A stretch of DNA of 51,117 nt, from NCBI GenBank assembly GCA_964535025.1, contig CAZHRW010000257.1, positions 1 through 51,117 of the forward strand. The letters run 5' to 3'. Positions 25,455 through 33,281 of the stretch are shown here, one piece after another. How positions within the stretch are numbered: position 1 is the stretch's first letter; each line of letters begins with the position of its first letter. The notes beneath the pieces are model-generated. The model saw only the letters and a list, made by a program, of their open reading frames with translations, was not told the origin of the DNA and ran no database searches. The DNA comes from JAAYZK01 sp964535025. GTDB lineage: Bacteria > Planctomycetota > Phycisphaerae > SM23-33 > FEN-1343. Position numbers and translations under genes: made by a program.

Positions 25455-26285
25455 TCACCGGATCAAGTGGCTCTTTGCCGCCAGGTAGCCCAGCAGAAAC
25501 GCCAGTTGCGTCGTGAGATTCCCCGCCAGCAGCCCCCGGCGGGTGATGCCCCCGGTCGCCTTGGCGATGCCCACGGCGCCCGCGCCGCCGGCCAGCAGGG
25601 CCGCGCCGGCCGGGAGGGCCACCCACGGCAGGGACAGGAAGCTCAGTTCCCACAGGGAGATCGCCAGCGTGACGGCCATCCAGCCGGCGGTCACCGCCAG
25701 CGGATGCGTCCGCGCGAACGCCGCCACCAGCGGTGCCGCGTCCGCTCGCGGACGGCAGAAGTGCGTCGGCGCCATCATCGCCCACGCACCCCACATGCCC
25801 ATCGCCAGCAGCACCCGGTACTCCTCCGGCGGGCGCGCCCACATCAGCCATGCCGGCAGGTTGGACGGCTCGCGGTGGAACGGGACAATGCCCAGCAGGC
25901 TCAGGGCCCACACGAACATGATCCCGGTCGTCACCAGCCCGCCGTCGCCGCAGTCCGGCGCCAGCAGTTCCCCCGGCGCCGCCAGCCATCGACGGCCGCC
26001 CAGGGCCATCAGGGCCATTACCGCCGCGGTGGACATGAGCGGCAGGTGGGCATCGTGCCACCAGGGGAAGCCATTGGCCGCCAGGGCCCACGCCGCGGCC
26101 ATCGCACCGCCGCCGGCGAGGCCCGCCGCCGCCAGGGCTATCGGCAGCCGGCGGACGCCCCGGCCGCCGTGGGCCGCCACCCGCGCCTCGGAGCCTACCA
26201 GCAGCAGCACTGCCGCGCGCACAGCCTCCAGGGCCGTCCCATCGCGGCCGTCGCCTTCGTCGATTCTCTCGCCGGCGTCGGTCAT
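25455..26285 (-). CDS. multi-pass membrane protein, function unknown
   Basis: 276 residues from ATG 26285, preferred over the GTG at 26303 because a GGGCAGGA site fits it. There are about seven predicted membrane helices, starting near residue 47, rich in Ala, Gly, Leu and Trp. The short acidic N-terminus is probably cytoplasmic. No family motif was recognised. It sits 23 bases upstream of purC and is probably co-transcribed; a link to nucleotide metabolism is only suggested by position. Confidence 0.7.
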   Translation of the reverse strand: MTDAGERIDEGDGRDGTALEAVRAAVLLLVGSEARVAAHGGRGVRRLPIALAAAGLAGGGAMAAAWALAANGFPWWHDAHLPLMSTAAVMALMALGGRRWLAAPGELLAPDCGDGGLVTTGIMFVWALSLLGIVPFHREPSNLPAWLMWARPPEEYRVLLAMGMWGAWAMMAPTHFCRPRADAAPLVAAFARTHPLAVTAGWMAVTLAISLWELSFLSLPWVALPAGAALLAGGAGAVGIAKATGGITRRGLLAGNLTTQLAFLLGYLAAKSHLIR

Positions 26286-26356
26286 CGTCCTGCCCTGCGC
26301 CACTGCGGCTCTCGCACCTTAACTCTCGATGGGCGCGGAAACAACGGAAAATCCGC

Positions 26357-26385
26357 TTGACGGGATCGCCCGGGCCGGCTAGCGT
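26357..26385 (+). promoter_or_regulatory. sigma70-type promoter in front of the candidate RNA
   Basis: TTGACG (26357-26362), exact 17-base spacer, TAGCGT (26380-26385). The predicted start is near 26392. Confidence 0.5.
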
Positions 26386-26391
26386 GGACGG

Positions 26392-26593
26392 CGCATTTCT
26401 TGCAGGTTGTGTGCAATAGCGACCCGTGTCGGACGTTAACCCAATATCGGGAAGTGCGCTCTGTCGTAGGCTACTCCCGTGACCAGTCGAACGCGTGTAC
26501 GCCCGGCGACGCCACCAAACAGCCATCTTCATACCCGGTAGGCATCGCCGCGATCACCGGCCTCCGCTACTCCCGTCGGAGGCCGGTTTTTTT
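26392..26593 (+). ncRNA. candidate structured RNA or long leader ending in an intrinsic terminator
   Basis: About 200 bases lie between a promoter and a strong terminator, with no credible coding frame; the 92-codon frame from 26400 runs through the terminator. A stem can form from 26448-26455 (CGGGAAGT) and 26473-26479 (ACTCCCG). An 11-base string, GCTACTCCCGT, occurs both there (26470-26480) and across the terminator loop (26566-26576). The stem's 5' side could thus pair with either copy. It might be a free small RNA of 6S size or an attenuator for the downstream GH42 gene. It matches no riboswitch or housekeeping RNA I could recognise. Confidence 0.45.
26557..26593 (+). terminator. strong intrinsic terminator
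   Basis: Perfect 10-bp GC stem (26557-26566 with 26577-26586), 10-nt loop, then seven T. It ends the candidate RNA 110 bases before the GH42 start. Confidence 0.92.
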
Positions 26594-26702
26594 ACGGCTG
26601 CAGGCCGGCGGCACGTCCAGATGGCCGGCTCCGCCCTTGCCAGCCGCACCGCCGGAGGGTAGGGTTCGCGGTTCATGACTGGCCTTGGTTGAGGAGACCC
26701 CC

Positions 26703-28763
26703 ATGACGCTGCAGTACGGACCGATCAACCCCACCTGCCCACATATCCTCCACGGGGGCGACTACAACGGCGATCAGTGGACGCCCGACGTGTGGGACGA
26801 AGACATGCGCCTGATGGCCCTGGCCGGCTGCAATGCCATGTCCGTGGGCATCTTCGCCTGGACCGCCCTGGAACCGGCCGAGGGGCGGTTCGAGTTCGGC
26901 TGGCTCGACACCCTCATGGACAAGCTCGCCGATCACGGCGCCTACGCGGTCCTGGCCACCCCCAGCGGGGCGCGTCCGGCGTGGATGTCGAAGGCCTATC
27001 CCGAGGTCCTGCGGGTGAAGGAAAACCGCGTTCGCAACCTGCACGGCCTGCGGCACAACCACTGCCCGACCTCGCCGGTCTACCGCGAGAAGGTCGGGAT
27101 CATCAACCGCAAGCTCGCCGAGCGCTACAAGGACCACCCGGCCCTGCTCGTCTGGCACATCTCCAACGAGTACGGCGGCGCGTGCCACTGCGACCGCTGC
27201 CAGGCCGCCTTCTGCCGGTGGCTGCGCGAGCGCTACGACAACGACCTCGACGCCCTCAACCACGCCTGGTGGACCGGGTTCTGGAGCCACACCTACACCG
27301 ACTTCGAGCAGATCGAATCGCCCGCCCCCCACGGCGAGCCGTCCCTGCACGGGCTGAACCTCGACTGGAAACGCTTCGTCACCGACCTGGTCATCGACTT
27401 CTTCCACCACGAGATCGCCCCCCTGCGCGAGCTGACGCCCGACGTGCCCGTCACGACGAATTTCATGGGCTTTTATCCCGGGCTGAACTACCAGAAACTC
27501 GCCCGCGAGCTCGATGTCGTCAGTTGGGACAGCTACCCCCCGTGGCACCAGCAGGGCGCCGACAGTTGGCGGGTGGGCTCGGATACGGCGTTCCTGCACG
27601 ACCTCAACCGAAGCCTCGGCGGCGGCAGGCCGTTCATGCTGATGGAGTCGGTGCCCAGCGCGACCAACTGGATGGCCCACGCGAAGATCAAGCGGCCCGG
27701 CATGCACATTGCCAGCTCGCTCAACGCCGTCGCGCACGGCTCGGACACGGTGCAGTACTTCCAGTGGCGCAAGAGCCGCGGCGGCAGCGAGAAGTTCCAC
27801 GGGGCCGTCGTCGACCACGTCGGCCACGAGCACACGCGGATGTTCGGCGAGATCGCCGAGTTGGGCAGGCAGTTGGCGCGGCTCGACCCCGTCGTCGGCT
27901 CGGGCGTCGCGGCCGAGGTGGCGATCATCTACGACTGGGAGAACCGCTGGGCCCTCGACGACGCCTGGGGCCCCAAGCGGGGCGACAAGGGCTACCCGGC
28001 GACCTGCCAGCGGCACTACGAGCCGTTCTGGAAGGCCGGGGCCGCCGTGGACGTGATCTCGATGGAGGACCCGTTCGACGGTTACAAGCTGCTGATCGCC
28101 CCGATGCTGTACATGGTCCGTCCCGGCGTCGCCGAGCGGATCGAGCGGTTCGTCAAGCGCGGGGGCGTCTTCGTAGCGACGTACCTGTCGGGGATCGTCG
28201 ACGAGACGGACCTGGTGATCCTGGGCGGCTGGCCGGGCCCGCTGCGGGAGGTGCTGGGGATCTGGGCCGAGGAGATCGACTCGCTCCCGCCGGGCGAAAC
28301 CAACGTCGTCGTCGGCGCCGAGGGCAACGCTCTGGGCCTGGGCGGCGGCTACGAGGCGCGGGACTATTGCGACCTGATCCACGCCGAGTCCGCCGAGGTC
28401 CTGGCCACGTACGGGCGGGACTTCTACGCCGGCCGTCCGGCCGTCACGGTCAACACCTTCGGCGATGGCCGTGCGTACTACCTCGCCAGCCGCAACGACC
28501 AGGCCTTCCTGGACGATTTCTACGGCCGTCTCATGGCCGACCTGGCCGTCCGCCGTCCACTGGAGGCGCCGCTGCCCGAAGGCGTCTCGGTGGCGGCCCG
28601 CACGGACGGCCGGCGGGAGTTCCTCTTCGTGATGAACTTCACCGGCGACGCCCAGGCCGTCCAGCTCGGCGGCGCGTCCATGACCGACATGATCAGCGGC
28701 GAGCGCGTGTCGGGCGCTATCACGTTGCCCGGATTCGGCGCTCGCGTGCTGCGGCGAGGATGA
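26703..28763 (+). CDS. glycoside hydrolase family 42 beta-galactosidase
   Basis: 686 residues from ATG 26703 with a GAGGAG site. The TIM barrel (about 12-385) carries acid/base Glu156 in ISNEYGG and nucleophile Glu315 in LMESVPS. Cys121 and the CHCDRC cluster (161, 163, 166) match the structural zinc site of the family. A trimerisation domain (about 390-605) and a small C-terminal beta domain follow. No signal peptide, so it is probably cytoplasmic and acts on imported galactosides. Transcription may depend on read-through of the terminator at 26557-26593. A perfect bidirectional terminator follows the gene. Confidence 0.95.
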   Translation: MTLQYGPINPTCPHILHGGDYNGDQWTPDVWDEDMRLMALAGCNAMSVGIFAWTALEPAEGRFEFGWLDTLMDKLADHGAYAVLATPSGARPAWMSKAYPEVLRVKENRVRNLHGLRHNHCPTSPVYREKVGIINRKLAERYKDHPALLVWHISNEYGGACHCDRCQAAFCRWLRERYDNDLDALNHAWWTGFWSHTYTDFEQIESPAPHGEPSLHGLNLDWKRFVTDLVIDFFHHEIAPLRELTPDVPVTTNFMGFYPGLNYQKLARELDVVSWDSYPPWHQQGADSWRVGSDTAFLHDLNRSLGGGRPFMLMESVPSATNWMAHAKIKRPGMHIASSLNAVAHGSDTVQYFQWRKSRGGSEKFHGAVVDHVGHEHTRMFGEIAELGRQLARLDPVVGSGVAAEVAIIYDWENRWALDDAWGPKRGDKGYPATCQRHYEPFWKAGAAVDVISMEDPFDGYKLLIAPMLYMVRPGVAERIERFVKRGGVFVATYLSGIVDETDLVILGGWPGPLREVLGIWAEEIDSLPPGETNVVVGAEGNALGLGGGYEARDYCDLIHAESAEVLATYGRDFYAGRPAVTVNTFGDGRAYYLASRNDQAFLDDFYGRLMADLAVRRPLEAPLPEGVSVAARTDGRREFLFVMNFTGDAQAVQLGGASMTDMISGERVSGAITLPGFGARVLRRG

Positions 28764-28780
28764 GAGCGCCGGCGCCAATG

Positions 28781-28822
28781 AAAAACGCCCCTGCCGCGGA
28801 CGACCGCGGCAGGGGCGTTTTT
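28781..28822. terminator. perfect bidirectional intrinsic terminator
   Basis: 19-bp perfect arms (28781-28799, 28804-28822) with a 4-nt loop. It starts with five A and ends with five T, so it works on both strands. It lies between the convergent GH42 and V-ATPase operons. Confidence 0.95.
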
Positions 28823-28844
28823 CGTGGGTCCGTCGTCGACGCTC

Positions 28845-29321
28845 TTACCCGCCGGTGCCGGGCGTCATGAGGAACATGAAGAACGCGGCGAACAGGCCGA
28901 CGGTTTCGGCGATGCCCATGGCGATGATGCAGAAGATGAAGGGCTTGCCTTCGCCTTCGGACATCGAGCGGATGCCGGCGGCGCCGATGACGCCCTGCAT
29001 CCAGGCGCTGAACATCTCGCCCAGCCCGCACGCCAGGCCGATGCTGAACAGTGCCCCGGCGTTGGCGGCCAGCACGGGCGCGAGGTCTTCTTTGTACATG
29101 AACGGGCTGAGCAGGGCGATCATCAGGACGAAGCCGTAGATCGTCTGGGACAGCGGCATGCCCGTCAGCACGATGTACTTGAAGTTCAGGCCCTTGCCTT
29201 CACGGGCTTCCTTGGCCCACGCGCCGGCGGCGGCCCGGCCGGCGGCGCCGATGCCCAGCGAGCTGCCGATCGCGCCGAGACCCAGAGGCAGTGCGAATCC
29301 TAATTGAGCGAGCCATTCCAT
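28845..29321 (-). CDS. atpK: V-type ATP synthase subunit K (16-kDa proteolipid, ring subunit)
   Basis: 158 residues with four membrane helices in two hairpins, as in NtpK. The ion-binding carboxylate is Glu139 in IAMGIAETVG. Gln59 in MPLSQTIYGF and Gln109 in AWMQGV match the sodium ligands of the Enterococcus hirae proteolipid (Gln65, Gln110, Glu139), with Ser58 in place of Thr64. Start at ATG 29321 with an AAGGAG site; a GTG lies one codon earlier. It is the last gene of the ATPase operon. Confidence 0.95.
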   Translation of the reverse strand: MEWLAQLGFALPLGLGAIGSSLGIGAAGRAAAGAWAKEAREGKGLNFKYIVLTGMPLSQTIYGFVLMIALLSPFMYKEDLAPVLAANAGALFSIGLACGLGEMFSAWMQGVIGAAGIRSMSEGEGKPFIFCIIAMGIAETVGLFAAFFMFLMTPGTGG

Positions 29322-29341
29322 CACGATCTCCTTGTTCTGCT

Positions 29342-31192
29342 CTACCCGGCCGCCTTGTCAACCGGTGTCATCTGTCGAAACGGTGCATAGGGATAGCCTT
29401 CCCACTGCACACCTGCGTTACTGGAGAACTCCAGCATGTTCAAGCGCACCCCGTGCGCGAAAACGGCGATGATGCCCAGCGCCACGTTCATCGCGTGGGC
29501 GAGCACCAGGATCAGCGCGGCGAAGATCCACATCACCGCGCCGCCCGCCGCCACCTGCATCGCCAGGCCGTTGAACGCGGCGGCAATGTAGTACGACGCC
29601 AGGCCGACCGCCATCAGGCGGATGTAGCTCATCGTGTCCGAGAACGTGCTGAGCGTCGGCAGCAGGTTCGTCAGCAGCCCCAGCAGGATCATCTTGAGCG
29701 GGTTGCGGCTGGGGTAGGTGAACAGCAGCACCAGCACGAAGCCGCCGATCAGGCACGCGGCCAGCATGGCCGAAGGCATCCAGATCTGCTCGGGGAAGAA
29801 CAGCAGCCACACGACGCCCAGCATGCCCACCAGGAAGGCCGACCAGCCGAGCTCCGCCAGCAGCCGCACGTTCGGCGCCAGGCCGATCGCCTGGCGGAGG
29901 TGGGCCGCCACGAGATGGATCGTGCCGAAGATGAAGCTGGCCTTGATGATCAGGTTGCGCGCGACGGTCGCGTCTTCGTTCCAGAGGAAGGCGACGGCCC
30001 GGAAGGGCCGTCCGATCGCCGCCCACAGGCCGCCGGCGCCGAGCATCTGCTCGGGGTTGACGCCGAAGACGTTGCCGGTGATCAGCCCCCACGCCAGCGT
30101 CGCCGCGGCGAACACCACCAGCAGTTGGGCGGCCGGGGCGCCGGAGGCCTTGCGGATCTTGCCGTAGGCCAGCAGGCCGATGGCCGTGAAGATCGCGCCG
30201 TAGCCCGCGTCGCCGATGAGCATCGCGGCGAACAGCGGCAGGGCGATCATGAAGAACGGCGACAGGTCGTACTCGCGGTAGCCCGGGGTGGTGCCCAGGA
30301 TGTCGAACATCGCCTGCATCGGCCTGGCCCACCGCGGGTAACGGATCAGCGTCGGCGGCGACTCGTCCTCGGCCGGCTCGATGAAATCGACCCCCGCCTC
30401 GACGCCCGCGTCGGCGAGCCGGTCGCTGAGGGTGTCGGCGGCGTCCTCGGGCACCCAGCCCTGCAGGGCGTAGAGCGCCTCGTCGGCCAGGCCGCTCCGC
30501 TCGGCGGTGATGAAGCGGGCGTCCTCGCTGCGGCGGGCGTGTTCGTCGGCGATGGCGTCGCGCCGGTGAGCCAGGCGGGCCAGTTCGGCGGCGTCGGCTT
30601 TCTGCTGCTCGTGAATCTTCCGCGCCTCGGCCCGCAGGGTGGGGCGGTCGCGTTCGGGCAGGTGCAGCGGCTGGATCGACTCGGGCAGCTCGTCCGGCAC
30701 CGGCGTGTCGCGGTAGACGGCCGCGACGCGGACGTGCGTGCCGGTCCAGCCGACCTGCTCGACGCAGTCGCCCGGCACCTCCGCCACGGCGTCGGGCTCG
30801 ACGCAGTAGAACCGCACGGTCAGGCCGGCCTGCTCCAGGGCCGCCAACTCATCCAGCCGCAGGTCGCCCCAGATCGAGAGCTGGTCCACCTCGCGGGTCA
30901 GGGCCGCCAAGCGGGTATTCAGCTCCGACGCACGGCCGAACAGCTCCAGCACGCGGTCGGCCGCCTCCAACGGCGCCAGATCGGGCCGGTCGCCCCGGGG
31001 GGTGATGTCCGCGAGCACCTGTCCGGCCCGCGCCAGTCGCTGGACGGCCGTCGCGGTCGCCTCGTCGGGGCGGGCCTGCTCGAGGTGGACCGGCTGCACG
31101 TGCACCACGGCGAGGTCGCGCAGCGCCGTCAGCAGGCGATCGGCTTCGCTCGCCCGCACCGCGGCGTACATCTTCCGCATGGCGACGATCAT
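29342..31192 (-). CDS. atpI: V-type ATP synthase subunit I (stator/a subunit)
   Basis: 616 residues. The N-terminal half (to about 340) is the cytoplasmic arm with coiled-coil stretches. The C-terminal half has about seven membrane helices starting at SPFFMIALPLFAAMLIGDAGYG. It holds the half-channels that feed ions to the K ring. ATG 31192 overlaps the atpD stop (ATGA), which fixes the start; the frame upstream of it is a shadow of atpD. The K gene follows after 20 bases. Confidence 0.95.
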   Translation of the reverse strand: MIVAMRKMYAAVRASEADRLLTALRDLAVVHVQPVHLEQARPDEATATAVQRLARAGQVLADITPRGDRPDLAPLEAADRVLELFGRASELNTRLAALTREVDQLSIWGDLRLDELAALEQAGLTVRFYCVEPDAVAEVPGDCVEQVGWTGTHVRVAAVYRDTPVPDELPESIQPLHLPERDRPTLRAEARKIHEQQKADAAELARLAHRRDAIADEHARRSEDARFITAERSGLADEALYALQGWVPEDAADTLSDRLADAGVEAGVDFIEPAEDESPPTLIRYPRWARPMQAMFDILGTTPGYREYDLSPFFMIALPLFAAMLIGDAGYGAIFTAIGLLAYGKIRKASGAPAAQLLVVFAAATLAWGLITGNVFGVNPEQMLGAGGLWAAIGRPFRAVAFLWNEDATVARNLIIKASFIFGTIHLVAAHLRQAIGLAPNVRLLAELGWSAFLVGMLGVVWLLFFPEQIWMPSAMLAACLIGGFVLVLLFTYPSRNPLKMILLGLLTNLLPTLSTFSDTMSYIRLMAVGLASYYIAAAFNGLAMQVAAGGAVMWIFAALILVLAHAMNVALGIIAVFAHGVRLNMLEFSSNAGVQWEGYPYAPFRQMTPVDKAAG

Positions 31193-31833
31193 CGGCCCAC
31201 CTCCTCGTAGGCCGGCTCGCCGCTGGCGCCGGAGGCTTCGTTGAGTTTGGTCTTGGCGATCTTCGCACGGCCGACGGCGGCGGTCTGCTCGTCGCCGAGC
31301 TTGATGCGGATGACGCGGATGGCTTCGGCGGCCTCGGGGATCATCACCTTCTCGAAGAGGTTCACCCGCTGGACGATCCGCGTCAGCTCGCGGCGCAGCC
31401 GCTCGAGCCGGCGGCCGAGGATCTCCGATTCGGCCTTCAGGCGGCTGACCTCGCGCAGATCGGCGATGGCCTGGTCCACCCACGGGGGGGTGGCGAACAG
31501 GCTGTAGGTCAGCGGGCCGAACTCGACGTCGTCGAGCATCGGCAGGGCCACGCCGGCGACGTTCACGTCGTGGCTGACGATCCGCGTCGGCGTCGAGAGG
31601 GCCTCGACGTTGAGGCCCGCCAGGTCGTCCAGCACCGCGCGGTAGGCGTTCACCGCCGCCTCGGCCGCGCCGACCTTCCGCAGCGACTCGCGGTAGACCT
31701 GGTCGGCCTTCAGGACGGCGCCCTGGAGCTGCTGCTGCTTGAGCTTCAGCATCGGCAGGTAGCGCTCGAACCGCGCCAGCGCATCGCGCTGTCGTTTGAG
31801 TTCCGGACGCGTGAGTTTGATCTTCCTGGCCAT
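31189..31833 (-). CDS. atpD: V-type ATP synthase subunit D (central shaft)
   Basis: 214 residues. The N-terminal LTRPELKRQRDALARFERYL helix and the long C-terminal RLERLRRELTRIVQRVNLFE helix form the family's antiparallel coiled coil that rotates inside the A3B3 head. Between atpB (16 bases upstream) and atpI (four-base overlap). Length is normal. Confidence 0.95.
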   Translation of the reverse strand: MARKIKLTRPELKRQRDALARFERYLPMLKLKQQQLQGAVLKADQVYRESLRKVGAAEAAVNAYRAVLDDLAGLNVEALSTPTRIVSHDVNVAGVALPMLDDVEFGPLTYSLFATPPWVDQAIADLREVSRLKAESEILGRRLERLRRELTRIVQRVNLFEKVMIPEAAEAIRVIRIKLGDEQTAAVGRAKIAKTKLNEASGASGEPAYEEVGR

Positions 31834-31849
31834 GGTTTTCGGGTCGTCC

Positions 31850-33208
31850 TTACGAGCCGACCGTCGCTTCGGCGTCGACCGCCGTATCCTTCGCCGGCGT
31901 ACCCGGGTGGTCCGCCTGCTTGGGCCAGTGGGCCTCGACGATGCTCCGCCGGATGCCCGTCTCGGCGGGCGTGAAGCACGCGGCGAGGATCTCCCAGCAC
32001 AGGTCCAGCGCGTCTTCCAGCGGGATCGAGACCGACAGGTCCATGATCTTCGTCTCGAACAGCTCGCCGTACTTGAGCAGCTTGTCGTCCCAGGGGCTCA
32101 TCTCGAAGCCCATGGATCGTTTCTCGCGGCTCTCGCGGCAGTCGGCGTAGAGCTGGATGCACCCGTCCATGATGGCGCGGTGGTCGTCGCGGGTCTTGCC
32201 GTTGACCCGCTGCTTGAGGCGGCTGAGGCTGCCGAACGGCTCGATACGGCCGTTGTTGAGGTAGAACTGGCCCTCGGTGATATAGCCGGTGTTGTCGGGC
32301 ACCGGGTGGGTCACGTCGCCGCCGGGCATGGTCGTCACCGCCAGGACCGTCACCGATCCGGCGCCTTCAAAGTCGACGGCCTTCTCGTAGCGCCGGGCGA
32401 GCTGCGAGTACAGGTCGCCCGGGTAGCCGCGGTTGGAGGGGATCTGCTCCATGGTGATGGCGACCTCCTTCAGCGCGTCGGAGAAGGCCGTCATGTCGGT
32501 CAGCAGCACGAGCACCCGCTTGCCTTCCATCGCGAACGCCTCGCCGACGGCCAGGGACAGGTCGGGCACGAGCAGCGCCTCGACGACGGGGTCGGCGGCG
32601 GTGTGGATGAACAGGATCGTGCGGTTCAGCACACCCGAGGACTCGAAGGTGTTGCGGAACTTCAGGTAGTCGTCGTGGCGCAGGCCCATCCCGCCGAGGA
32701 TGATCACGTCGGCCTCGGCCTGCAGGCCGACGCGGGCGAGCACCTCGTTGTAGGGCTCGCCGGGTGTGGAGAAGATCGGCAGCTTCTGGGAGACGACCAG
32801 CGTGTTGAAGATGTCGATCATCGGGATGCCGGTGCGGACCATGGTGTCGGGCAGGCGGCGGCGCATGGGATTGACCGACGGCCCGCCGATCTCGATGAGG
32901 TTCTCCTCCAGCGGGGGTCTGTTGTCGCGCGGCTCGCCCGAGCCGTTGAAGATCCGCCCCAGCAGGTTGTTCGAGAACGGCACCTGCATGGGCCGGCCCA
33001 GGAAGCGGACCTTGTCGCCCGTCGAGACGCCCTGCGTGCCGGCGAACACTTGCAGCGACACCTGGTCGCCCTGCAGGCGGATCACCTGCGCCAGCGACGT
33101 GCCGCGACGGGTCTTGATGGTCGCCAATTCGTCGTAGCCCACGTCCGTGGCCGTCACCGTGACGACGCTGCCGGCAACGTGGGTGATGTGGTCGTAAAAC
33201 TTCCTCAT
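31850..33208 (-). CDS. atpB: V-type ATP synthase subunit B (non-catalytic)
   Basis: 452 residues: N-terminal barrel (about 1-70), nucleotide-binding-like central domain without a Walker A, and C-terminal helical domain. Conserved segments are GRIFNGSGEP near 83, PIFSTPGEPYNEVLARVG in the centre and LADMTAFSDALKEV-like TDMTAFSDAL. Its last 25 residues are Ala/Asp/Thr-rich and variable. It forms the head with subunit A, whose gene lies 73 bases upstream. Confidence 0.96.
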   Translation of the reverse strand: MRKFYDHITHVAGSVVTVTATDVGYDELATIKTRRGTSLAQVIRLQGDQVSLQVFAGTQGVSTGDKVRFLGRPMQVPFSNNLLGRIFNGSGEPRDNRPPLEENLIEIGGPSVNPMRRRLPDTMVRTGIPMIDIFNTLVVSQKLPIFSTPGEPYNEVLARVGLQAEADVIILGGMGLRHDDYLKFRNTFESSGVLNRTILFIHTAADPVVEALLVPDLSLAVGEAFAMEGKRVLVLLTDMTAFSDALKEVAITMEQIPSNRGYPGDLYSQLARRYEKAVDFEGAGSVTVLAVTTMPGGDVTHPVPDNTGYITEGQFYLNNGRIEPFGSLSRLKQRVNGKTRDDHRAIMDGCIQLYADCRESREKRSMGFEMSPWDDKLLKYGELFETKIMDLSVSIPLEDALDLCWEILAACFTPAETGIRRSIVEAHWPKQADHPGTPAKDTAVDAEATVGS

Positions 33209-33281
33209 GCTTCATGCCCTTTCTCAGGGAAGACCCTCTCCCGGTCGCCGCCGGCGCGGTTGGCTCGCGCTAAAACGGTCC

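Noticed and set aside
26400..26678. 92-codon frame in the candidate RNA region
   Set aside because: It runs straight through a perfect intrinsic terminator, has no ribosome site and no domain.
26673..28778. 701-codon minus-strand frame opposite GH42
   Set aside because: The plus strand encodes a full GH42 with catalytic and zinc residues; the antisense frame is a GC-bias artefact.
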